DNA of 64,000 nt from assembly GCF_963576675.1 (NCBI RefSeq), contig NC_088913.1, positions 25,871,001 to 25,935,000 of the forward strand, in the 5' to 3' direction. Below, piece by piece: positions 21,810 to 33,745 of the stretch. The notes under the pieces were generated by a model that saw nothing but the letters and a program-made list of their open reading frames with translations, was not told the origin of the DNA and ran no database searches. Source of the DNA: Euphorbia lathyris (taxonomy: Eukaryota > Streptophyta > Magnoliopsida > Malpighiales > Euphorbiaceae). Every line of letters starts with the position of its first letter. Position 1 is the stretch's first letter. Both the position numbers and the translations under genes were made by a program.

Positions 21810-22583
21810 TGATGTAGATTAAAGTTGACGATGACGGTTTTAATCTTAAACCGATAAAGAACACAATCTTCTCAAGCCTAGCTTGAAGGTTGGATTAACC
21901 TAAAGGAATTGCTCCTTGCTCCAATGGAGGCTTGTATATTCAAATTCATCAAAAGTTGTTTTCTATTACAAAAAGAAAGGAATTTATACCTCCTCTCATT
22001 TAAAGGGAAAAGACTAAGGACACCTCACTAGGGTTTCCAACATAACTTAACTAATAGGGGCAAAATAGGGAAGAAAGTATTAAGGAGAATTTGGTCCTCA
22101 AAGAAAGGAGGGCAAAACAGTCAAAGGATAGATGGTCCCCCTTATCCATAGCATGAAGAACTTGGGGAGGAAGTATCCTCCGGATTGGGCACGCTCCGCG
22201 TATCTTCTTCACACTCCGCGTGAGTGTGGCTCTGGACTTGAAGGCTCTCGCTGGTGGCTTTCACGCTCCGCGCCCCTGAGGGTACACTCCGTGTGTATGA
22301 CCTCTTGGACCTGGTTCTCTCCGGAGGCTCGATCCATGCTCCGCGCATTGGGAGGCATGCTCCGCGCATTGGGAGGCACACTCCACGTAGACGACCTTCT
22401 GGACTTTTCTCTGGGTTTGGACCTCTTCACGCTTTGTGTGTTGGCAGGCACGCTCCATGTGTTTTGTTGGCTACTGCTGTTTTCTTCCTCCTCGGATGGC
22501 TCTCCATGGCCTTCGCTAACTTTGATACCAAGCTCCTCCCCCTTGGCTCCGGGGTCGATATTAAGGGAGGGATGCCCTCATCA
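21810..22583 (-). repeat. 5' LTR of the gypsy element
   Basis: This is 774 bp, bounded TGATG...CATCA and flanked outside by TTTGA (22584-22588). It carries nine variants of ACGCTCCGCG. Several have lost CpG to TpG or CpA compared with the other LTR. Confidence 0.85.
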
Positions 22584-22588
22584 TTTGA

Positions 22589-23717
22589 ACTTTTAAAGTG
22601 TTCCGATAGTCCATCAACTTACATAAAATGTTTATTTAGCTCCCTAAACTTGCATAAAATGTAATCAATTAATTACTCGGTTGTAGAAAAAAAAAAGTAA
22701 ACTACACGTGAAAGATATGTTGTATGGGTCTTAAATTCAAATATCGAATTCAAAAATTCTTAACTGGTTTTATTTTTATTTTGATAGCTAACTGAGTTTA
22801 TTGATCATCTCTTCTCTTAAATGCGAATGTAATGAACTTGAAAATGACAAGTTGAAATTGCAAATTTCTACAAAGTTTCCACACGTCCCATTTACTCATG
22901 ATTTGAAACAATTTCAAACACTTTATAAAAAAAAAAATACAATTCAAACACGGAACTATAATTTTAATTATGATTCATATACCTCGAATAATATTTCAAT
23001 TAATCATAAATTGATAAACCACTTCATTATCTTGGTCCCTTTCAAATTATATTTAATTTTTTTATATAAAAATTAGTTATTTTCTAATTTTTCTAACATA
23101 CTTTTTGATGTGATGTGATGCGATGAATTCTGATTTGAGATTGTTGGGTCCACTTAATGCTTAAAATAAAATAGAAATGTGGTAAAAAAGAGGCTCAAGT
23201 GACTATTACTTAGAAATGATATTAAAAAGTATGTAAATTTAGGTGAACAACTAAAGTAAATGAAATACATTTTGACTATTATGTATATTGTATTTATAGA
23301 AAATTTAGGTTGTGTACTCTAAATGTGAGTCATGAAGGATCATATGACAGTCATTTAAGAGAGATCAATAACAGTATCATCAAGGTCACCTATAATTTCA
23401 CTAATGACGTGGTACATGGGTAAGAATATGTATGACCTTCAAGACCTTATTTGATTAGTTGCTATACTTAAGGGTGAGAGTGTTTCATTGGTCTACATAT
23501 ATTTATAAATAATAGTATGATATCAGATGTTCCCTCCCCGATGAAGCCTATTCATCTGAAGTGTTTTAGGACTTCATTTTATTTTGTAACTAAATGTGGC
23601 TTCCTTTGAGTTTACATTTTGATCGGTATTTACCAGAAGTGTCATGTCAAACTCTTTTACTTTGAATTGGGGTGTGATATGTTTGTTTTTTAGTTAATTT
23701 TGATAGAAGAGTAGTGG
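22589..23717. other. Non-coding AT-rich spacer
   Basis: No gene is visible. It begins with the other half of the dispersed repeat into which the gypsy element inserted (GTTCCGATAGTCCATC...) and then continues as anonymous AT-rich sequence. Confidence 0.45.
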
Positions 23718-25406
23718 GTGGGTACGCGACGCTATGGCAAATGGATATGTGATATGATCTCATTAGTTTCTGACAAGTCATGTGAAGGTGTAAACATAAC
23801 GTCACCTCCCTACCTTTTCTGTTACCCTTCCATCGGGGCCAGCTCCAAGGTCCTTTTTATGAAGCTTGTTTGGCGTATGTGGAAAGAGCCTGATGCTTTG
23901 TGGGTACGGGTCCTTCTTGGTAAATATAAGAAAGATGAGGTGTTTGGAGGGATTGGCCGTGTTAAAAATTATTTCTTCCTTTGGAAGAGCTTCCACTCTG
24001 TATTCCAGGAATTTTGCAGTTGGGTTAAATGGAATGTTGGAAATGGGACTGATGTGAGGTTCTAGAGTGATGTTTGGGTGAACAATGTTAAACTGATTGA
24101 TGTTGCTAATCCAAAACCGCATGCTTCTGCTCTTGGTTTGAAGGTGGCGGACTATATCAATAGTAATAAAGAATGGGACTGAGATAGGATTGAACCGTTT
24201 CTTAATATGGATTGGCTTTTGAGGATTCGTAGTGTTAAACTTAGCCTGGATGGGGTTGATTCTGATGTTCGCATCTGGGGTGGTTCCAATTCTGGGCGAT
24301 TTACTTGCAAATCGGTATATGACCTTGTTCGTTAACCTTTGGTAGGTGTTGTTTCGGGTCATTGGAAAAAAATCTGGGCCTTAAGAATTCTGCAAAGATT
24401 GCGCAGTTCCGCTTGGCTGACTGCTCACCATAAGCTTTTAACGAACCAAAAGAGATTTCGAAGACACCTGGTTTCTACGGAACTTTGCTCTCGCTGTGTG
24501 ATTGGTTGTGAGAATATAACTTACACGCTTCGTGACTATCAGCAGAATAGGGATGTATGGCGATACCTTGTTCCGACTCGCCTGATGTCTGTCTTCTTTG
24601 CAGAATCGGATCGAGACTGGTTTTCATGGTGTCTCTAGGATAAGGAGCTAAACTCGATTAATAAGTGGCAAATTAATTTTATCACTTGCTGCTGGCTCTT
24701 GTGGCGGTAGCATAATTATTTTGTGTTTGATAGAAAAGAGGAAATCCCCTCTAACTTTTTATTGGTAATCCATTCGACTGGTAATGATTTTCAGGCGGCA
24801 TGGAATAACTCGGGGGAAGGAAGTTGTGGGCCTTCTCATGTTGAGACTAATGTTCACTGGGTGAGACCTCCTGTGGAGTGGCTCAAACTTAATACTGATG
24901 GCTCGAGGATGAGTGACGGATCCATTTCGGCTGGCGAGGTCATTCGTGACTGTCATGGGGATTGGGTGGCTGGTTTCGATCAGAAGATTGGTAAAGGGTC
25001 CTCCTATGATGCGGAGCTTTGGGGGCTCTTCTCTGGTATCTTTCTTGCTTCAAATAAGGGCTACCATTTGATTGAGATTGAATCGGATAATTATAAGATT
25101 GCAGATGCTCTTAATGGAGATGGCGTTGCTGGTTGTATTGGTCAAAATCTCTTTAAAGGTATTAAGCATCTTATCAGGAATTTTGAGTGTGTTCGGGTTC
25201 GTCATGTTTTCCGGGAGCAGAATCGGGTTGCTGATTTTTTGGCTGGTATGGCTCATGATTTTGACTTCAGAGTCACTGTTCTTTCTTTCCCGCCATATGA
25301 GGTTCGAAAGCTGCTGTTAAATGACATTTTGGGTGTTTGCTTTCCGAGGATGATTATGCCTTAATCTTTTTTGTGTGTTTTCTTTCCATGTTAAAAAAAA
25401 AAAAAT
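23718..25406 (+). mobile_element. 5'-truncated L1-type LINE, copy A (decayed)
   Basis: One plus-strand frame (23718 onward) encodes the C-terminal part of a plant LINE ORF2. First comes the region downstream of the RT (MKLVWRMWKEPDALWVRVLLGKY), then the RVT zinc-binding segment (around HKLLTNQKRF...CSRC). Last is the RNase H domain at 24840-25364 (LKLNTDGS, YDAELWG, IEIESDN, HVFREQNRVADFLA). At least five in-frame stops are present, for example 24063 and about 24181, both compatible with TGG changed to TAG/TGA. An A-tail lies at 25393-25405. The 5' boundary and target duplication are not clear. Confidence 0.8.
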
Positions 25407-25576
25407 TAAATAAGAGATATATTTTTTACGGCTAATCTATATTCAAATAAATGGTAAATGGAAAAGCCCTTTATGCGGTTGTCGCCTGCTTTGCCCTAAC
25501 CTTAGAGCAACGTTACGGTTTTTGTGCCGCTCCTGGTGTTTTCTCGGAACTACCTTGATCAGGGCTTCTGTCCCTG

Positions 25577-26836
25577 ATGGCGGATGAGATAGGGAAGATG
25601 TATGAACACCTCAAGATAATAGATGAGGAGGACGATGTGGTGGAAGTTGATGATAACAACAACGTCCATATTGAAGGAGTGAAGAAGAAGATTGTTGGCA
25701 GGCTATTAGCCACGAAACCACTCAATCTCAGATCCATGGCTAACGCTTTTTCTTCTATTTGGAGAACTAATAAAGGCTTCAGGGTTCATGAATGTGGTAA
25801 GAGTTTATTTATGATTGAGTTCGAATCTAATCGGGATAAAAATAGGGTTCTGGAAGAGGGGCTGTGGCACTATGATCAACATTTGGTCATCTTGTCTGAC
25901 ATAGTAGGAATGGTGAATATCTCAGATATCAATCTTAATAAATGCGATTTTTGGGTAAGAATGGAGAATGTCCCTGTGAACTGCAGAACATTTGATTCTA
26001 TTAGGAAAATCGCTAGCAGAATCGGGATAGTGGTAAAGATTGATGAGGAAAGCATGATGAACTGGGCTTCGTTTGTTCGAGTTTGAATCTCCATGGAGGT
26101 GACAAAACCTCTGAAGCGTGGGGTTAAAGTAAAGAATAGTAACAAAGGGCTGGTATGGGTGAACTTTAGGTACGAAAAACTACCTAATTTTTGTTATGTG
26201 TGTGGTCTAATAGGCCATGTTGACGAAGACTATGAACTGGAACAATCGGAGGGGGAGACCGAATGGTTCTTTGGACCCAATCTGAGGGCTACCCCATCAA
26301 AATTACGTACCTTTAATTGTGGCTTCAAAGAGAGGCAGAAGGATGAGCCACCCACTCGAAGCTCAAACTCAAGCGATTCGGCAGCAAAAAGACAATTATT
26401 TGCTGTTCATACGAGAAAGAAGGATGGACAGGGGAGTTCCGACGCAAGTTTTAGAAACAAGTGTATCTCTACGAATGAATAGACAGGGGAGGATGAAGGA
26501 AGTAAGGCAGAGGAGGAAGATGGGGTTTCAAGTTCCATTCAAGGAACAACCTTAAACCTTAAAGCTGATGAACGGGGCAAAGCAACTGTAATTGATAAGG
26601 GGGAGCAGGTGAAGCTGAGAAAGGTCAAGATAAAGCGTATGGCTCGCTCGAAATAGAAAAAAGATGGGCAATTGGTTCTGAGGGGGCAGGGGATGGATGG
26701 AAGAGGAGGACTTAAGAGATAATATGAGGAGGCAGATGTGGAGATGGCTGAAGTAGACGAGAGCTATACTAAAAAACACGTGACTCACTATGACCAGAGA
26801 GTGGAGGCCGATCAGGAGCCCCACCCTACATTATGA
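25577..26836 (+). pseudogene. LINE copy B ORF1 (DUF4283-type RNA-binding protein)
   Basis: A 420-codon frame, from the ATG at 25577 to TGA at 26834-26836, with in-frame stops at 26084 (TGA), 26480 (TAG), 26654 (TAG) and 26720 (TAA). The N-terminal half matches the plant LINE ORF1 domain (IVGRLLATKPLN, FRVHECGKSLFMIEF, VLEEGLWHYDQHLVIL). It is followed by a zinc knuckle FCYVCGLIGHVDEDY in which the last Cys is Tyr. In an active element it would coat the LINE RNA. The true terminator overlaps the ORF2 start as ATGA. Confidence 0.85.
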
Positions 26837-29800
26837 ATATCATGAGCTGGAATGTTCGAGGCCTGGGCAACTCTCGAACATTCCAATCATTCAAGCAGCT
26901 GCAGAAGCTGTATTGTCCTGACTTTCTTTTTCTGATGGAAACAAAGCTGTTCAATCGGGAATTGGGAAGCATCAAGTCTGTGTGTGGACAATATGATATG
27001 TTTAGTGTACAGTCGAGAGGAAGAAGAGGTGGGTTGCTCTTGGCATGGAAGAAGGAACTTAATGTTGAGATTATTCACTATGGAGATCATGGTATTTACT
27101 TTTTTGTCAAGAATATGGATGATGTGGTAATCTGGAGGGGTATGGGTTGCTATGGGTGGTCGGAGAAGAGTAATAAAAAGTATACCTGGGAACTTTTGAG
27201 ACATGTGTCTGGACTATATCATTATCCTTTTCTGGTCTTCGGTGATCTTAACGAAATACTATTACCATCCGAGAAGGATGCTGGCCGAGATGGAGATTGG
27301 GCGAAGATGCAAGAATTTTCTGAGTGTATCCAGGATTGTCATTTAAGTGATCTTGGTTTTTCAGGGCCGCTCTTTACTTGGACAAATAGGAGACAAGGCG
27401 GCGAAGAGATACGAGAAAGATTAGACCGTTTTCTGGGGGATAATGATTTCCAATTCGCCTTCCCCAACATTGAAGTCTGCCATTTGGGAAGGTATGGTTC
27501 TAACCATAACCCAATTTTCTTAACATTGGATAACAGGTACGACCATAGGGGCAGGAGGAAAAGACTCTTTCGGTTTGAATGGATGTGGTTGAGAGATGAG
27601 AACTGCCGGAAAGTCATAGAAGAAGCGTGGCGTGCGGAGAATGGGGTGCTTAACAGGGTGGAAGGCTGCTGCAAAAGTTTGTCCACATGGAATCAGGCCT
27701 CTTTTGGTCATGTTAAGAGCAAATTGAGGCAGCTCTATGAGGATCTGCAACTTGTCCAAACACTTGACCGAAATGATGAAACCCAGAGAAGAGAGGTGGC
27801 AATCTCAAATCAAATTGCAGAATTGACGATCCGAGAGGAAGTTTTATGGAAACAACGGTCCAGGGCTGACTGGTTATGGGAAGGGGACAAAAACACAAAA
27901 TACTTCCACTCAAAGGCATCAGTGAGATGGAAGAATAATTTTCTTGGTAGGATCAAAGATGGTGCAGGAGGCTGGGCTGTGGGTGATGAGAATGTAAGCA
28001 TGGTGGTAATGAATTACTTTAAAGAGTTATTCTCCAAAAGTGAGCAGTGTGGGGTTGAAGAGTTTGTGCAAAATATCGATAAGAGAGTGCCGAATGATAT
28101 GAAGGCTAGTCTTGAAGCTCCGATCACGGATGAAGAAGTAAAGCAAGCCCTTTTTCAGATGCATCCTGATAAAGCTCCTGGCCCGGATGGTATGTCCTCT
28201 CTTTTCTATCAACCATTCTGGGATGTAGTGGGTAGTGATGTGATCAAATTGACAAAAGAATTTTTCAGTTCGGGTAATATGCCTGCAAACCTTAATCATA
28301 CATGGGTCACTTTAATTCCCAAAGTGCATAAACCGGAGAGGGTTCAGGACCTTAGAACAATTAGCCTATGTAATGTGTTGTACAAGGTCTTATCTAAGGT
28401 CCTCCCAAATAGGCTAAAATTGTGTCTAAATGATGTTATATGTGAGACATAGAGTGCTTTCGTCCCAGGTAGAGCAAGCATTGTTATTAGCCATTTACTG
28501 TTTGCCGACGACTCTATTATCTTCGGGCGGGGGAATGAAAAGGAAATTAGTGTGGTTAAAAGCGTGTTAGCAGATTATGAAAGTGCTTCGGGCCAAAAAG
28601 TAAATTTTGACAAATCTGAAGTCTCCTTTAGTAGAGGAGTTGTGAACGCGAGGAAGGAGGCGTTGATGAATTTGCTAGGGGTGCAGGAAGTTGGGCATTT
28701 TCCTAAATACTTAGGAATGCCAACTCTTGTTGGACGTTCAAAAAAGGCTATCTTCCAATTTTTACTTGAGAGACTCGCAAAATGTCTACAAGGGTGGGGA
28801 GAGAAGCTTCTATCTAGTGGTGGGAGAGAAATTTTGATTAAAGCCGTTGCACAATCTATACCTCAATACTTGATGAGTTGTTTTTTGGTTCCTCAGAGTT
28901 TCTGTAACGATTTGAAATCAATGATTGGAAGATTCTGGTGGAGCGGCGGAGAGGCGAAACGTTCGGTTCATTGGCTTTCGTGGGACGTCTTGTGCAAGAC
29001 TAAAGCTGCCGGATGCCTAGGCTTTCGATGGTTCGAGTCTTTCAACCTAGCCATGGTTGCAAAACAATCCTGGAAGTTAATTACTGCCCTAACTTCATTA
29101 TGTGCAAAAGTCCTCAAAGCTAAATACCATCTTGAGTCAGATTTTCAATCTGCTACTAAGGGAAGAAACTCTAGCTATATCTGGAAAGGATTATTAAAAG
29201 GAAGAGATTTAGTGGTGTCGGGGCTGCAATGGAAGGTGGGTGACGGGTGTTCAATTGACATTTGGGCTTCAAAATGGGTAACTTCACTTCCTGCTAACCG
29301 TCCCTTAACAAAGCTAGTGAATGTCGACAACCTCATTGTTCAAGAGTTGGGTATTTGGAGGATAGGTCTGATCAAGGAATTGTTTAGCGAGGATGAAGCG
29401 AAGGAAATTGTGAAGATCCCACTGAGCAGAAGGCTCCCCGAAGATATCACCTACTGGCCACTAACCAAAAATGGAATGTATACTGTTCGCACGGGGTATT
29501 TTCTTTAAGAGGATCGCAGGAGAGCTGCAATCTGTGGTGCATCGTCATCAATCGTGAACGGGAACCGGGGGTGCTGGATTTGGAAGCTGAATTTCCCTCT
29601 TAAGTTCAAGCACTTCTTGTGGAAAGCTTTCAAAAATATCCTGCCATGTTATGAAAGTCTGAGGAGGAGAAGGATTGATGCGCCGATGTTGTGCCCTTCT
29701 TGTAATAAGTCCCCGGAGAGCATCCTTCACATCTTTAGGGACTGCGGACTATCAAAGGAATTATGGCGGAGCTGGTTCGGGGATGACTGGAGGTGGAAAG

Positions 29801-30531
29801 AGAAGACCGACGATTTCTGTTCTTGGCTGGAAAACAGGGAAAAACAGTTGCCTAGGGAGCTTTTTTATTAATTGGTGATCATCTGCTGGTTTAGATGGTA
29901 TGGACGTAACAAGCTGGTCCATGTCAACGAAGTATGGACGGCTGATCAGTACCTGAAAGCTGCAAGGGATTGGCTCTCAAATTGGGATGCAATTAAATTA
30001 GGCTCAGCGCCTACTGGTGCTGCTCAGATGGAAAACCCGAAGTGGATCAGACCTCCTCAACAGTGGCTGAAGATCAATGTCGATGCGCGCTGGAAACGTG
30101 ATCAGATAGGAGGTATTAGGGCGGTGGTTAGAGATCATGATGGCAGCGTAGCTTTTGTGGCTGCTGCCCCGCTAGCACCGCCTCTTTCGGTTGAAGTAGC
30201 GGAATTGTATGCTGTTCTGTTGGGCTTAGAAACGGCTTGGAACGACGGATGTTCTAAAGTGCTACTGGAAACTGATAACTTATCAATTGCAAATGCGATT
30301 AATGGCAAGGGATCGATTGATAGTGTGGGCTCCCATCTATTGGATGATATTATGCAGTGGAGAACCAATTTCGAAGCGATCACGGTGCAACATGTGAAGA
30401 GAGCCGCAAATGCTACTGCCCATGAGATTGCCAAATGGGGTGCAAACCTTCCTGATCAAGTTTTATTTGTTGAAAAAATTCCTGATTTTCTTGTTACCTT
30501 CATTGTAATTGACTCTGGTTTGGCTGTTTAA
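26833..30531 (+). pseudogene. LINE copy B ORF2 (endonuclease, RT, zinc-binding domain, RNase H)
   Basis: A single frame of 1232 codons has only three internal stops (28450 TAG, 29506 TAA, 29869 TAA). In order: an APE-type endonuclease (MNIMSWNVRGLG, LFLMETK, LVFGDLNEIL, SNHNPIFL); RT entry (HPDKAPGPDGM, LIPKV, SAFVPGR); the FADD catalytic motif at about 28500; a zinc-binding RVT domain (LWKAFKNILP ... CPSC); and RNase H (LKINVDARW, VAELYAVLLG, LETDN, HVKRAANATAHEIAK). Only a few codons separate FVPGR from SHLLFADD, where other plant LINEs have well over 100 residues. The motif-A Asp is therefore deleted. Confidence 0.88.
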
Positions 30532-30562
30532 TGAAGTTGCATTTTCCATCAAAAAAAAATAA

Positions 30563-30720
30563 AAATAAATGGTAAATGATTTCTGTATAAAAAAAAACGG
30601 CTCAAAAGTAAGACAATCAAAATCTAAATGAGTTCACACACTAAAGAATAATAATAATAATAATAAAGTAGAAATAATAATAATAATCATAATAATAATA
30701 ATAATAAGAGATGCCCATGC
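30563..30720. repeat. Target duplication copy and (AAT)n microsatellite
   Basis: The right copy of the LINE B duplication (30563-30578) is followed at about 30648-30708 by an imperfect (AAT)n run with interruptions. No gene is visible. Confidence 0.6.
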
Positions 30721-30889
30721 AAATTTTGAGTCAGCTTTTGCTGCTTGGGTATCCGTAGTGACCATGTTATAAAATCCATTTCAAAAAAACTATATTTATT
30801 ATTTGGAAAATAAGGATAAAATTGGTATTTAGCTATGCATAATGTATACTTAATCATTTATAAGTAGTAAAGTCCAGAATTATATATAA

Positions 30890-31188
30890 GGGGGCGTTTG
30901 GTTCACAAGGGGTAAGAGAAAAAGAATGAAGAAAGGGAAACTGAAGGAAAGAAAATGAATAAGCATTAATTCCCTTATGTGTTTGGATATATTTAGGAAA
31001 GGGAATGGGGTAAAGGGAATCCAATTTCCTATAGAATTTGGGGTAATGGCTTAACCTAAAGTGGAGTAATTTCATAAGCTAAAATGGGTAAAGGGAATGA
31101 GTTTTTTTTTTAAAACAAACAACAACAAAGGGAATGAAACCCTCTCACTCTCATTGTCATTCCTAAAGACCCCGAACCAAACGCCCCC
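30890..31188. mobile_element. 299-bp Tourist/PIF-Harbinger-like MITE
   Basis: The termini are perfect inverted repeats GGGGGCGTTTGGTTC / GAACCAAACGCCCCC. They are flanked by the trinucleotide TAA (30887-30889 and 31189-31191), the 3-bp T(A/T)A duplication of PIF/Harbinger elements. There is no coding capacity. Confidence 0.85.
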
Positions 31189-31438
31189 TAAGTAGTATAT
31201 AATTGATTTATAAATGAAAATATAAAAAGCATATATATATGTGTGCTCTTTTTTATTTTAATTTGAAAGTAAAGACTTATTATTAATTTCATAAAAAAAA
31301 GTTTTTTTTAGAAAATACTTGTAATTTCATTAGATAAAAAAATATATAACAAGTAAAATGTAAGGAATAATATTTCACACGATTACAGGCTAAAACCAAT
31401 ACACGAAAGGATAAAAAAAAACTTATTATTAGTTGTTA

Positions 31439-32998
31439 ATGAAGCTTCTTTGGAGAATGTGGCAATCCCCCTCCTCCCTTTGAGTTCGTCTTCTGTGCGG
31501 CAAGTATAGGAAAGATAGAATCTTTGGTGGCCCGAAGGAGAGGGTTGTCAGCTGTTCCTTCCTCTGGAAAGGGCTTAGTGCTGTTTTTGCTGAGTTCTGT
31601 ACGGGGATTGGCTTGGAGGTGGGTAATGGGAGATCCATTAGTTTCTGGTATGACACCTGGATTGGTGACAAACCGTTGATTGAGGTGTGCATCGCCCCTC
31701 CGCCGAATGATCTCCTCTCCTGGAGAATTGCTGATGTGGTGGACTCGGAGGGAGACTGGATCTGGTCTAAGTTCGACTCCTTTCTTAGCCTGGAGACCCT
31801 CCTTAATATTAGAGGTGTGAAGATTAGTAATCAGGAGGAGGATAAGGACAGACACTGCTGGGCCTTGACTAATAATGGTTCTTATTCTTGCAAATCGGCC
31901 TATGAAGCTTTTACCCCTAATAGGGCTGATCCTCCTTTGGAAATTTGGAAGTCCATTTGGGCCCTCAAAGTCCCCTACCGCATTAGGAGTTTCCTATGGC
32001 TGGGAGTCAAAGACAGGCTCCTCACGAATGCAGATAGACACAGAAGGCACTTGGCTGTATCTGGTGCCTGTAGCAGATGCAGCGGCCATGTGGAAACCTT
32101 GTGCCATGCTTTGAGGGATTGCCCGAATAGTAGAAAGGTTTGGGAAGGGGTCCTTCCTCACCACATCCTTCCTTCCTTTATGGGGTTCTCTGATATTGAC
32201 TGGTTCTCTGAAGGCGTTAATGGGAATTTGTTGGCCAGTATGGAGCACGGGGCTATTCTCTTCGCTATTATTTGTCACCAAATGTGGAAATGGAGGAATG
32301 AAGAGTTATTTGCTGAGAAGACTGTCTTTATTCCTGACCTCCGGTTTTACTTCTCGAAAAAACTCTCTGTTATTACAAAGAGTTTTGAAGGAGAGCCCCT
32401 GGTTCACCCCTCCCCGGTTAAAGAGGTCCAGTTAGTTGGTTGGAGGAAGCCCAGGGAAGGGGTTGTCAAGTTGAATACGGATGGCTCCTGCCTTAGTAAT
32501 GGCAGAATTGCTGCTGGTGGAGTTCTTCGGGATGCTGGTGGCGCCTGGCTGGCTGGGTTTACCCATAACTTAGGTACGGGCTCCTCCTTTACTGCAGAGC
32601 TCTGGGGGATCTTGTCTGGCATTAAACTCGCCATTCGCATGGGTGTTAAAAGACTTTCGGTGGAGTCTGACAATTTGGAGGCTATCAACAGGATTTCGGA
32701 TAGACAGGCTGTTTGTCTTAAGAGTCAGAATCTCATTAAAGCCATCTTGAGGCTTCGTTCTGCCTTCGATTCTCTTACCTTCTCCCATATTTATAGGGAG
32801 CAAAACCGTGTGGCGGATCGCTTGGCAGCTGCTGGGCATGGGGGGATGTTAGGTGTTTCTACCCTTTCCGTTCCTCCTTCTTTTCTGTTACCTTCTCTTC
32901 TTGAGGATAGGATTGGGGTCAGTCTTCCTAGACTGATCCCGAGTTAGGTTTTTGTTTGTTTGTTTTTTTTTCTTCCCTTCTTACCAAAAAAAAAAAAA
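31439..32998 (+). mobile_element. 5'-truncated L1-type LINE, copy C
   Basis: The sequence starts within the coding segment that corresponds to MKLVWRMW of copy A and runs to an A-tail at 32984-32998. It is the best preserved of the three at its 3' end. The flanks AGTTGTTAATG before and AGTTGATTGATG after are a possible diverged duplication, not a convincing one. Confidence 0.8.
31613..32947 (+). pseudogene. LINE copy C ORF2 C-terminal part (zinc-binding and RNase H), open 444 codons
   Basis: The frame is uninterrupted from 31613 to TAG at 32945-32947. Residues about 1-110 are the pre-zinc region (NGRSISFWYDTWIGDKPL). The RVT zinc-binding domain follows (VPYRIRSFLWLGVKDRLLTN ... CSRCSGHVETLCHALRDC), and RNase H lies at about 280-420. 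The four acidic catalytic positions are seen as NTDGS, AELWG, ESDN and the Asp of NRVADRLAA. The endonuclease and RT are missing through 5' truncation, so it cannot transpose itself. The RNase H domain itself looks complete. Confidence 0.82.
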
Positions 32999-33415
32999 GT
33001 TGATTGATGTGCCACAATCTAAGCGTTTATAAAATGACATTATTTAATATATATAAGGTTAATTTGTCAATAATAATACTCTAAATTAGTTTTTTTTTTG
33101 TACTAAAATATATAAAAGTCAACAATGTCACATGGCACTAGATACATAATAAGTCCACAGTTTTTGAGTTTCACTTAATTGATTCATAGTATCATAAATC
33201 TCAATCCTTAAACCAATATATACATTGCATGACCGCCTAATATAATTTGTTATTAACTCTATCTTAATCTAAAATTAATCAAGGGATAATTTAGTCAAAA
33301 TTTAGTATGATCTCGAATTTATTAAAACTAACTCCAAAAATCAATTTAATCCGCATGATTAATTACATGTTTGGTTCTTTTTAAAAAAAAAATTCAATAA
33401 AAACTCAACGAAAAA
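32999..33415. other. Non-coding AT-rich spacer
   Basis: No gene or recognisable repeat end is visible. It is homopolymer-rich. Confidence 0.4.
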
Positions 33416-33419
33416 TGAA

Positions 33420-33745
33420 ATGAAACGAAAGTCTTCACAAAATGAGGAGCTGAGTCCCAACAAATTGGATTAGACCAATTAAAAGCAGTTTTAGCAAGCC
33501 ATTTGCTACACTATTTGCACATCTCCTAACATAAGTAAGCTTAAGACTCGGACCATCTTTACCAATAAGTCAACATTGTTCGATCAACGCTCAAACTCAC
33601 ACATGTCCTTAACCATATTAAAGAAACTATTGACGACGACTTGAGAAGCATCCATCTCAATCCAAACGTTCTGAAGTTGAAAGTCTCTAACCCAAGATAC
33701 CTCCTTCAACTAATAAGCTTATGTGAACGTTGTTGGCCATATATA
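33420..33745 (-). pseudogene. LINE RNase H relic, minus strand
   Basis: The minus strand contains VWIEMDASQVVVNSF, then LKLTYVRRCANSVANGLL. These correspond to the second acidic motif and the HxxRxxNxxAD-like final motif of plant LINE RNase H domains. Frame breaks and stops lie between them. It is a decayed fragment independent of the three plus-strand LINE copies. Confidence 0.6.

Larger units (their letters stand above)
2450..22583 (-). mobile_element. Ty3/gypsy LTR retrotransposon, minus strand, interrupted by two nested insertions
   Basis: Two related LTRs (left 2450-3189, right 21810-22583) both run TGATG...CATCA. They are flanked by the 5-bp duplication TTTGA (2445-2449 and 22584-22588). 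On the minus strand the order is gag (from 21657), protease (about 20.1-19.8 kb), reverse transcriptase, RNase H, then integrase (4473-3072). This RT-RH-INT order defines Ty3/gypsy. The element is interrupted by the copia element 8286-19749 and by the solo LTR 4482-6790; removing both leaves about 6.4 kb. Every ORF is broken by stops or frameshifts. The integrase tail has no evident chromodomain. The lineage within gypsy is not settled. Confidence 0.9.
25461..30562 (+). mobile_element. Full-length L1-type LINE, copy B
   Basis: A 5.1-kb insertion bounded by the perfect 16-bp direct repeat AAATAAATGGTAAATG (25445-25460 and 30563-30578), with an A-rich tail just before the right copy. It contains a short 5' UTR, ORF1 (25577-26836) and ORF2 (26833-30531). 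The long duplication and A-tail show target-primed reverse transcription, and the 5' UTR shows it is not truncated. Both ORFs carry premature stops and ORF2 has lost part of the RT, so it is dead. Confidence 0.92.

Noticed and set aside
31613..32947. Host RNase H gene
   Set aside because: It is joined to a LINE zinc-binding region, ends in an A-tail and has sister copies nearby, so it belongs to a truncated LINE.
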